Positions 7,247-13,734 of a DNA stretch of 46,741 bases are shown piece by piece. The position numbers were made by a program, and so were the translations under genes. The notes beneath the pieces are model-generated. The model worked only from the letters and a program-made list of their open reading frames with translations, searched no databases and was not told where the DNA came from. Numbering within the stretch: the stretch's first letter is position 1; every line of letters begins with the position of its first letter. The stretch comes from Deltaproteobacteria bacterium (lineage in GTDB: Bacteria; Desulfobacterota; Binatia; Binatales; Binataceae), in NCBI GenBank assembly GCA_003135135.1, contig PLDK01000048.1, positions 1-46,741 of the forward strand, written 5' to 3'.

Positions 7247-9025
7247 TTGATGGGCAGGTTTGGGACGTTGCGCCATTTTATCCTGATGACAGGACTCGCT
7301 CTGATCGTCGCGGCCGCACGGCCCGCCGCGGCCGGCGATCCGGTCACGATCCTCGCGGGCAACCATCCCGACGAAGCCGCCGAGATTGTGGGCGCGGCCG
7401 CCGCGTCAGCTTCGCGGCCGCTCGCGATGTATCTCACGATGGCGTTGCGCAATGGCGCTGAACTCACGCGCCTGCTTGCCGATCAGCAGAATCCGGCGTC
7501 ATCGCAATACCATCGGTGGCTGACTCCGGATGAGTTCACCAGTCGTTTCGGACCCACGGACGGCGACCTTGCGCGAGTCGCACGATGGCTCAGGGAAAGG
7601 GGTTTCACCGTCACGTCTGCCGACGCCTCGACCCGGGAGGTCTCTTTCACCGCCGCGGTGGCGCAGGCGCAAAATGTTTTCGCCGTGAAGATTGCCGCGA
7701 CGGCCGACGGCCGTCTGTATTCCAACACCTCCGATCCCGCCGTACCCGCCGAGCTCGCGCCGTTAATCGAATCGATCAACGGGCTCGACAACCTGCTGCA
7801 CAGCGCGCCTGGGGTGCATCGCGTGCCCAAGCGTGATTCCAGCGCCCATTCGCCCGACGCAATCGCCGATAGTATAGGGCCGGCCTTCGGTCCTGCCGAC
7901 ATATATACCTTCTACGACGAAACGCCGCTGTTGAATGATGGCATCGACGGCAGCGGCACCGGATGCATCGCGGTCGTCGAGGATTCGAACATCGACGAAG
8001 ATGCCGCGAACGCATTCAACTCCCAGTTCAGCCTACCCGCGCTGACGATAGGCGCTAACTTCGATGTCGTGTTGGTGGATAAGAGCGATCCGGGCCAGAC
8101 TGGGGACGAAGACGAGACGATGGTTGACGTGAACTACTCGCACGCCGTCGCGCCCGGTTCGAGCATCCGCATCTATCTCGGCGATGAGAACAACACGAAG
8201 TCCTCGGCCATCGTCGACGCAATTCATGCGGCGGTGAGGGAAAAGAAAAAGAACAGCCGGTGCAGTGCGATCAGCATCAGCTTCTCATTCTGCGGCGCCT
8301 CGAAGGGCTTCTACCAAACCCAGAACGGTTTCTTTAAGCAGGCGGCTTCGCAAGGTCAGTCCGTGTTTGTCGCGGCTGGCGACAACGGCGCAGCGGGGCT
8401 GCAATTTAATGAAGAGGAGGATGCTTGCGTGCCCGCCACGACGCCCAACGTCAGTGAACTGGCAGCGTCGCCACACGTGACCGCGATTGGCGGCACCGAG
8501 TTCACGCCTGACTACGACGTCGATGGCAACGACGTCAGCTTCGTTCCAGAAAGCGTGTGGAACGACGACGGCTACGCGGCCGGCGGCGGCGGCGAGAGCA
8601 AGGTCTTCAACAAGCCCAAGTTTCAGAAGGGGCTCATTCCCAAGGATAAGAAGCGTGACGTTCCCGACATCTCGTTTGGCGCCAGTCCCAAATCGCCCGG
8701 TTTCTTCTTTGGTGGCCGCAACGGCAGCGACGAGCCGGCCGTCGAATGCTGCGAGGGCGGTACCAGTATCGGCGCTCCGGCATGGGCGGGCATCAGCCAG
8801 CTGATCTCGCAGCAAGAGGGCGCTTGGGTCGGCAATCTCAACACGCGAATCTATCAACTGGGCGTGGAGAACGACGGCGCAACGACCGGGATTCGCGACG
8901 TGACATCGGGCAACAACAGTTTCAACGGAGTCACCGGATTTTCCGCGGGTCCCGGCTATGACAAAGCCAGTGGCTGGGGCACCGTCGATATGGGTCTGTT
9001 CGTCCTTGCGTACCCGGGACTGTAG
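7247..9025 (+). CDS. secreted S53 (sedolisin/kumamolisin-type) serine peptidase
   Basis: A 592-residue prepro-peptidase. Residues 1-29 are a signal peptide. A pro-kumamolisin activation domain follows (about 55-180; YHRWLTPDEFTSRFGP), then the catalytic domain. The S53 catalytic set is complete: Glu290 and Asp294 (EDETMVDVNYSHAVAPG), the oxyanion Asp379 (AAGDNGAAG) and nucleophile Ser507 (GGTSIGAPAW). The C-terminal calcium site lies around DVTSGNN and the Gly-rich AGPGYDKASGWG. Such enzymes are exported, self-activate at acid pH and digest proteins. The start is either TTG 7247 (GGAGG 11 nt upstream) or ATG 7250; the difference is one residue. The gene is divergent from rpoZ and followed by a long repeat block. 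Confidence 0.92.
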   Translation: MMGRFGTLRHFILMTGLALIVAAARPAAAGDPVTILAGNHPDEAAEIVGAAAASASRPLAMYLTMALRNGAELTRLLADQQNPASSQYHRWLTPDEFTSRFGPTDGDLARVARWLRERGFTVTSADASTREVSFTAAVAQAQNVFAVKIAATADGRLYSNTSDPAVPAELAPLIESINGLDNLLHSAPGVHRVPKRDSSAHSPDAIADSIGPAFGPADIYTFYDETPLLNDGIDGSGTGCIAVVEDSNIDEDAANAFNSQFSLPALTIGANFDVVLVDKSDPGQTGDEDETMVDVNYSHAVAPGSSIRIYLGDENNTKSSAIVDAIHAAVREKKKNSRCSAISISFSFCGASKGFYQTQNGFFKQAASQGQSVFVAAGDNGAAGLQFNEEEDACVPATTPNVSELAASPHVTAIGGTEFTPDYDVDGNDVSFVPESVWNDDGYAAGGGGESKVFNKPKFQKGLIPKDKKRDVPDISFGASPKSPGFFFGGRNGSDEPAVECCEGGTSIGAPAWAGISQLISQQEGAWVGNLNTRIYQLGVENDGATTGIRDVTSGNNSFNGVTGFSAGPGYDKASGWGTVDMGLFVLAYPGL

Positions 9026-9562
9026 CAGGCGGTTGACAGCTCTCCCGTGAAAGCTGGACCCTCAGCCGCGCCGGAGGCGCGGCCGTGTGTCTGTGACACC
9101 GCCGGCAACAGAGAGAGGCTAGAAAGGAACCGGGATTCTTCGCTTCGCTCTAGAATGACATAAAAATGAGGACGACCCTCGTGTCATTCTGAGCCGCTGC
9201 GGCGAAGAATCTCGCCGGACGTTCCGGCGTACGGTGCCCAACGCCGGCAAACGCGATTACGCGCGCGAGATCCTTCGCTGCGCTCAGGATGACACCAAAA
9301 AAATTCTAACCGGGCGAAGCCCGGCCGTGGCGACAGGCACGGGTGACTCCTGCACCCGGTATTAACGCCGCGCTCCGTTGTCGCGCGCGGGCTCTTCCAT
9401 GGCGTAGTCGCGAAAAGATGCGCTGCGCAGATTTTCGCGTCTTCTCACTGCGGGTGCAGGGGCCGCAGCCCCTGGCCAAGGAGGTGCGGAACCCAGGAGG
9501 GTTCCGCATACCGTTAAGTTCTCCCGTCGCTCCTCTGGTCTATGCGCGCGATGTGCGGCGGG
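9026..9562. repeat. 537-bp repeat mosaic
   Basis: There is no credible gene. In order: a GCGCCGGAGGCGC-type module (about 9058-9083); two arms of the TTCTTCGCT...AGAATGAC module in opposite orientation (about 9133-9165 and 9180-9216); a direct copy of that module (about 9269-9310) ending TTCTAAC; GGGCGAAGCCC (about 9312); a GTGACTCCTGCACCC piece; the GCCGCGCTCCGTTGTCGCG hairpin (about 9366-9390); and the long 152-bp unit at 9386-9537 described separately. The block lies between the stop of the S53 gene and the stop of the convergent methyltransferase gene. Confidence 0.75.
9386..9537. repeat. 152-bp direct repeat, copy 1
   Basis: This unit recurs at 10546-10697, offset by exactly 1160 bp, with about four mismatches. 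It contains the imperfect palindrome CGCGAAAA...TTTTCGCG (about 9410-9440), the GCAGGGGCCGCAGCCCCTG hairpin (about 9456-9475) and the GCGGAACCC...GGGTTCCGC hairpin (about 9485-9507). The two copies bracket the exported methyltransferase gene. A partial third copy is at about 29510-29570, and a fourth begins at about 46710 and is cut by the window end. Confidence 0.85.
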
Positions 9563-10402
9563 TCAGTGTGGCTGGGGGTCGGTCGGCGGCTTGGTGAACT
9601 TGAGCGTCATCCGGTCGCTCTCACCGATAGCCAGATACTTGTCGCGATCCTTTTCACCCAGGCGCAAGGTCGGCGGTAGATACCATACCGGATGGTCGCG
9701 CAGGTCCTTGGGATTTGCATTGATTTCCGAGGCGCCCGTCAGTTTGAAGCCGGCCTGTTGCGCGAGTTGGATCATATAGTCCTGGCGCACATATCCGTTC
9801 TTGGCGATGGGATCCTGCGGCTGCGACGGATCGGCGCGATGGTCGACTATTCCCAGGACTCCGCCGGGTTTCAGCGCGCGGTAAAACGCCTTGAAGTAGT
9901 CTTGCGTGTTGCCATGCGCAAGCCAGTCGTGAACGTTACGAAACGTCAAGACCATATCGGCTGAGCCTGCGGGCGCGATGTCGGTTTCGGCCGGCGGCTT
10001 GAGCGTGGTCACGATGACCTGGCCATAGTCGGTGGGATCGGCCTTGAGCTTGTCCTGGAAGGTCTTGGCGCCCGCGCCTCCTCCAACAGCTTCGTAGAGC
10101 TTGCCGTGGTCCTTGAGCAAGGGCGCCAGGATCTCGGTATACCAACCGGCGCCGGGCGAGATCTCGACCACGGTCATGGTGGGCTTTATCCCGAAGAAAG
10201 TGAGCGTTTCCATCGGATGGCGATATTTGTCGCGGGCCCTATTTGCCTGGGAGCGTTGCGGTCCGGCGATCGCCGCCGCAAGCGCGGACTGCGTGCCGGT
10301 GTCATCGCCGGCCGCGCTCGCCGCCGGCATCGGTAAGATCGCAACGATCGACAGAGCAAGCAGGGCATACAACGGGAATCGGATTCGGTGCTTCACTTGC
10401 AT
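9563..10402 (-). CDS. class I SAM-dependent methyltransferase with signal peptide
   Basis: A 279-residue protein. The SAM-binding region is VVEISPGAGWYTEIL (about residues 70-85), followed by the family features TFRNVHDWL and ALKPGGVLGIVDHR. This matches a predicted methyltransferase family (COG4798-like). The N-terminus is a Sec signal (KHRIRFPLYALLALS to ASA), implying export, which is odd for a SAM-dependent enzyme because SAM is cytosolic. ATG 10402 is chosen, with AAGGA about 10 nt upstream; GTG 10420 is an in-frame alternative. It is flanked by both copies of the 152-bp repeat, so it may be a mobile or rearranged single-gene segment. The substrate is unknown. Confidence 0.85.
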   Translation of the reverse strand: MQVKHRIRFPLYALLALSIVAILPMPAASAAGDDTGTQSALAAAIAGPQRSQANRARDKYRHPMETLTFFGIKPTMTVVEISPGAGWYTEILAPLLKDHGKLYEAVGGGAGAKTFQDKLKADPTDYGQVIVTTLKPPAETDIAPAGSADMVLTFRNVHDWLAHGNTQDYFKAFYRALKPGGVLGIVDHRADPSQPQDPIAKNGYVRQDYMIQLAQQAGFKLTGASEINANPKDLRDHPVWYLPPTLRLGEKDRDKYLAIGESDRMTLKFTKPPTDPQPH

Positions 10403-10743
10403 GGGAGCTTTTCCTTTCACTCTTTCAGTTGCGAAACGCGTGGTGATCGAGATCCTTCGCTGCGCTCAGGATGACACAAAAAAGTTCTAACAGGCCGTCA
10501 GGCCGCATCCTTTCTTAGCGTCGGGTGCAGGGGTCACCCCTAGCCCGCGGGCTCTTACATTGCATAGTCGCGAAAAGATGCGCTGCGCAGATTTTCGCGT
10601 CTTCTCACTGCGGGTGCAGGGGCCGCAGCCCCTGCCCAAGGAGGTGCGGAACCCAGGAGGGTTCCGCATACCGTTAAGTTCTCCCGTCGCTCCTCTGCGC
10701 GGCGCGCGCTAAGCGTCCGATGCAGGCAAACGTCCGACGCAGG
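10403..10743. repeat. repeat mosaic upstream of methyltransferase gene
   Basis: No gene is seen. About 10449-10490 is the TCCTTCGCTGCGCTCAGGAT module with A-run and TTCTAAC. About 10523-10542 is the GCAGGGGTCACCCCT hairpin. Positions 10546-10697 are the second copy of the 152-bp unit. The methyltransferase promoter must lie in or before this block, because the gene reads leftward from 10402. Confidence 0.75.
10546..10697. repeat. 152-bp direct repeat, copy 2
   Basis: Same orientation and nearly the same sequence as 9386-9537. The differences are confined to a few positions near the left end (10557-10564) and one in the hairpin (CCTGCCC against CCTGGCC). Identity starts at CGCGG and stops abruptly after TCCTCTG, so the unit has defined ends. 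Confidence 0.85.
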
Positions 10744-10884
10744 CTAGTCCGCTGCAGTTTTAGTCGCAGACGTTGAGGAGCGCTTCTTGCGGGTCTTTTT
10801 GCGCGACTCCCTGGTCTTGGCCTGCAGTCTCGATTTTTTCCGTTTGCGCCGCCGCTTGATTTCTTTTTGCCGTTCGCTTGCCAT
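10744..10884 (-). CDS. 46-residue very basic small protein
   Basis: A small gene below usual length cut-offs. The product starts MASERQKEIKRRRKRKKSR and is about half Lys and Arg, ending TKTAAD. A clear GAGAGG site lies 4-5 nt before the ATG and an in-frame TAG ends it. The composition resembles small RNA- or DNA-binding proteins, or ribosome-associated basic peptides, but I cannot name a family. It has no Cys and no hydrophobic segment. It lies on the minus strand 22 bp downstream of the exported beta-rich protein gene, so the two could share a transcript. Confidence 0.6.
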   Translation of the reverse strand: MASERQKEIKRRRKRKKSRLQAKTRESRKKTRKKRSSTSATKTAAD

Positions 10885-10906
10885 CTAACCTCTCTTCTTT
10901 TTTTAC

Positions 10907-11716
10907 TTAGTCCAGCGGGACCGTCCGTTCCACCTTTGCGCCGGAATCGAGATGGATTCCAGCCGAAGTCACGTAGGGCTTGCCCTTGCCGGACCGATTT
11001 TCCACATAAGCGTCGTAGTCACCCGGGTCAAGCTTGAAGCGATGCTCGCTTCCCGGATCGCTCTCGGCGACCTTGGTCTGCGTACCCGCGCGCAAGATTA
11101 CCACGCGAGTCGAGTTGTCGAACGGAATCTTCGACATCACGGTCTGCACCACCAAGTCGGCCTTCACAACTTCGTTGAGCGTCAGCAGCGCGTGACGGCC
11201 GGGCGCGAGCTGCACCGCGTGCCAGTCGTAGCCTTGCGGGGGCGCATCGACGTGCACGTCCACCTCGCTCGGCGCGAACAGATACTTGTCGCCTGAAATA
11301 AAGCTGGCGACCTTCGCGTGCGGAATGTCGGTGGTGGTCACGGTCACGCCGAAACCGGGATCGACACCGGTCTTGTCCTTGGCGCTGACCTGGAGCACGG
11401 CGACGTTTTCTATCATCACGGTGTGAGTGCGGCCGGCCTCGATCTGGACGCCGTCCTTGACGATTTGGCCGCCGATGATGGGCATCACGAGTTTGTATTC
11501 GCCCGGCGGCAGCGCGACCGACGAGCCGGGCGTGACCTGGCCGGCCTCTTTGCCGTTGGCCGCGATCAAGTGTGCGGGATTTTTCGCGCCCGCGCCCTCT
11601 TCGCCGAGTACATCGAGCTTCAGGTTCCCGGTTTGCGCCGCGCCCGCAATCGCCACGACAATCGAGACGGCTCCGAGCAAAGCGATGGTGGTGGCCGGCA
11701 GGCGAATCGGTCTCAT
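10907..11716 (-). CDS. exported beta-rich protein of unknown function
   Basis: I do not recognise a named family. The 269-residue product has an N-terminal signal (MRPIRLPATTIALLG to AGAAQ). The rest is predicted all-beta with three spaced copies of a Pro-Gly turn pattern: VALPPGEYKLV, VQLAPGRHALL and FKLDPGDYDAYV. This is typical of PEGA- or carboxypeptidase-regulatory-like surface beta-sandwich repeats. There is no Cys and no catalytic motif. A periplasmic or surface binding or structural role is inferred. No strong ribosome site precedes the ATG at 11716. A 139-bp gap separates it from the kelch lipoprotein gene upstream on the same strand. Confidence 0.7.
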   Translation of the reverse strand: MRPIRLPATTIALLGAVSIVVAIAGAAQTGNLKLDVLGEEGAGAKNPAHLIAANGKEAGQVTPGSSVALPPGEYKLVMPIIGGQIVKDGVQIEAGRTHTVMIENVAVLQVSAKDKTGVDPGFGVTVTTTDIPHAKVASFISGDKYLFAPSEVDVHVDAPPQGYDWHAVQLAPGRHALLTLNEVVKADLVVQTVMSKIPFDNSTRVVILRAGTQTKVAESDPGSEHRFKLDPGDYDAYVENRSGKGKPYVTSAGIHLDSGAKVERTVPLD

Positions 11717-11855
11717 AGGCGAAGTGATATCTTATGGCGGCGATGCGGCGCGCGCTACCGCGCCCGGCGGTCGAGATGAAGCGTTCGCGCAAACCGTTTC
11801 CCCTTACTGTCGCCCCGCGACCGAGATGCCGCGGCAAACGGCCCGCCCGATCCGA

Positions 11856-13175
11856 TCAGGGGGTATAGAGCTCACACTCGCTGATGCCGCCGCCTACGAT
11901 AAACCCGCCTGCGATCAATACCTTCCCATTGAGCAGAAGCGTTGCAGTATGCTGTTCGCGGGTCTGAAGCAGGTTGCAGGTGGCCGAGAAGGAATTGGCC
12001 ACCGGATCATAGAGGTCATTGTTCGGGGTAATAAACCCGCCGGTGGTAAAGCTGGCTGAGATGAGCACCTGACCCATTCGCGGGCCGCTGGTGAACAGCG
12101 TCGCGGCATCGTACGCGTGGGCGTTGACCATGTTAGGGCCGGCCGTAAAAGTCGCCGTGGCTGGATCAAAAATCTCGGTGGTATTGCTGACGTTGTCGGT
12201 GCTCATGGTAACCCCGCCTGCGACCAGTACCTTTCCGGAGTTCAGTAGGGTCGAGGTATGAAGCCTTCGCGGATCGAGCAAACTGCCTGAAGCGGAGAAG
12301 GTGTTGCCGACCGGAGTGAAAAGGTCTGTTGGAGCGATGTACGAAAAACCGCTACCAACGCCTCCGATCAGAAGCACGTCATCCGCCAAGGGACCCGCCG
12401 TAAACAGGATGTCGGTCTGGAGTTGGCGCGGATTCGTCAGGTCGCCGATTGTGCTGAAAGTCCCGGCCACCGGGTCGTACAATTCCGCGGCCGGCACCAG
12501 CGTGACCAAGGGTCCGCCGACGCCACCCGCGATCAAGACTCCATTGGCGGTCAAAGTCGCGGTGTGATACGAGCGGGTACTGTTCAGGGGGCCGGTCACG
12601 GTCCAGGTTCCGGTCGCCGGGTCGTATAGTTCTGCCGAGCCGATGCTAAGGCCGGTGGGGTCGGTGCCGCCCGCGACCAGCACCTTACCGCTCGGCAGCA
12701 GCGTCGCTGTATGGGAAACTCTGCCGGTTGTCATGCTCCCGGTTAAGCTGAAGGTGCCGGAGACGGGATCGTAGAGTTCTGCGCTGGCCAGCGAGAGGCT
12801 GGTGCCCGGGCCATCGCCTCCCGCGATCAAGACTTTGCCCATCAGAGGGCCGCTCGTAAACAGCGTCGCCGTATGGGCATAGCGACCGACATTGAGGGGG
12901 CCGGTAACGCTGACGCTGCATGTAGCCGTCGAGGTTGGAGTCGGGGTCGGCGTCCGCGTCGAGGTACTGGTTGGGGTCGAAGTCCGCGTCGTGGTGGCGG
13001 TGGGAGTTAGCGTCGCGGTCGGAGTCGGGGTTGCGGACTGTGAACCCGTAGGGGTAGGCGTCGGGGTCTTTTTGTGCCGATGAAAAGACTGCCCGGAGCT
13101 ACTGTCGTTATCGCAAGCAGAGAGAATAACAGTAAAACATAGTAACGCCGATAACAGTCTTAAGTACCGCAGCAT
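11856..13175 (-). CDS. kelch-repeat lipoprotein with Thr/Pro linker
   Basis: A 439-residue surface lipoprotein. The start at 13175 gives a lipoprotein signal ending LSAC (lipid-modified Cys about residue 20), and GAGGG lies 7 nt upstream. Residues about 35-85 are a low-complexity Thr/Pro/Ser linker (PTPTPT repeats). The rest consists of kelch-type blades repeating HTATLLPSGKVLVAGG and AELYDPVSGTFSLTG, enough for a six- or seven-blade beta-propeller. The family mediates binding or, in galactose-oxidase relatives, oxidation; no copper ligands are evident. A longer ORF from 13259 lacks a signal peptide at its start and was rejected. The DNA of the linker is repetitive (12910-13075). Confidence 0.85.
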   Translation of the reverse strand: MLRYLRLLSALLCFTVILSACDNDSSSGQSFHRHKKTPTPTPTGSQSATPTPTATLTPTATTTRTSTPTSTSTRTPTPTPTSTATCSVSVTGPLNVGRYAHTATLFTSGPLMGKVLIAGGDGPGTSLSLASAELYDPVSGTFSLTGSMTTGRVSHTATLLPSGKVLVAGGTDPTGLSIGSAELYDPATGTWTVTGPLNSTRSYHTATLTANGVLIAGGVGGPLVTLVPAAELYDPVAGTFSTIGDLTNPRQLQTDILFTAGPLADDVLLIGGVGSGFSYIAPTDLFTPVGNTFSASGSLLDPRRLHTSTLLNSGKVLVAGGVTMSTDNVSNTTEIFDPATATFTAGPNMVNAHAYDAATLFTSGPRMGQVLISASFTTGGFITPNNDLYDPVANSFSATCNLLQTREQHTATLLLNGKVLIAGGFIVGGGISECELYTP

Positions 13176-13332
13176 CAAATTTCCCTCAGATTTCGGTGAA
13201 TCGAATCTCAGAGAATGTTCGATCTGACCGGAATTTCGATTTTGAAGCCTGATGCACACTGGACGAAAGTCAGGCGTAGAGCAAACGTGAAGTTCGAGAT
13301 CGGGTTTGACCTTGTGACCTCGGCGGATTTCA

Positions 13333-13377
13333 TTTCCACTTATCGTCGCGGCGCGTTAGGTTGTCGCCATGCCCACA
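13333..13377 (+). repeat. 45-bp direct repeat, copy 1
   Basis: This element matches 13660-13704 at 43 of 45 positions. It contains GGCGCGTTAGGTTGTC followed by an ATG (13369) that opens a 10-codon frame, MPTSRAGVWG, ending TGA at 13399-13401. The repeat spans the putative ribosome site and the first three codons; beyond it the two copies diverge. Confidence 0.8.
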
Positions 13378-13659
13378 TCGAGGGCCGGGGTCTGGGGATG
13401 AACTATTCAGCCTGCCCGCGCCGGATTTCGCGTGCTATGCGTACGCTATGGTCAACCGCCAGGATATCCCGTACTCGCATCGCTCGCCCAAAGTTGGGCG
13501 ACCCCTGCGTCTGGCAGAAATAGTTTTTGACGGAACAAAGCTAGCCATAGAGCGGAGCCGTCCCAAAACTACAATATATGGTATGAATTGCTCTTTCCGG
13601 CCCGATTCGATCAGTCAGAATCGCGCCCGTCGCTCCCGATAATGCTTTCGCGCGCTCCG

Positions 13660-13704
13660 TTTCCACTTATCGTTGCGGCGCGTTAGGTTGTCTCCATGCC
13701 CACA
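13660..13704 (+). repeat. 45-bp direct repeat, copy 2
   Basis: Second copy of the element, placed directly before the eutBC fusion gene. It carries TTAGG about 10 nt before an ATG at 13696. The two substitutions relative to copy 1 are C to T (CGTCG/CGTTG) and G to T (TCGCC/TCTCC). Confidence 0.8.
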
Positions 13705-13728
13705 GCTAGCGCCCGCGTCGAAGCCTGA
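13696..13728 (+). CDS. possible 10-codon leader ORF before eutBC
   Basis: ATG 13696 opens MPTASARVEA followed by TGA. The stop lies 6 nt before the eutBC ATG and in the same reading frame. The leader has a plausible ribosome site (TTAGG) while eutBC itself has none, so eutBC could be translated by reinitiation. The same architecture and length occur at copy 1 (13369-13401). It could equally be chance or a remnant of a longer N-terminus. Confidence 0.3.
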   Translation: MPTASARVEA

Positions 13729-13734
13729 ACGCCA

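Larger units (their letters stand above)
13176..13734. other. intergenic region with duplicated leader segment
   Basis: This 559-bp gap lies between divergent genes. It holds the promoter side of the kelch lipoprotein and two copies of a 45-bp element (13333-13377 and 13660-13704) upstream of the ethanolamine ammonia-lyase gene. Between the copies, about 13520-13640 is AT-richer than the surroundings. I found no cobalamin-riboswitch signature and no RNA gene. A fragmentary frame from 13402 to 13528 stays open but has no start or recognisable content. Confidence 0.5.

Noticed and set aside
5484-7250. 588-codon open frame on the plus strand opposite rpoH and rpoZ
   Set aside because: It is antisense to genes with clear motifs. 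GC-rich codon bias keeps the opposite strand open, and the product has no recognisable domain.
9306-9509. 67-codon frame starting MRNPPGF, also found at 10487-10669
   Set aside because: Both frames lie in copies of the same repeat and have matching N-termini because of it; no independent evidence of coding.
13176-13734. Cobalamin riboswitch before the B12-dependent lyase
   Set aside because: I found no B12-box-like element in the region.
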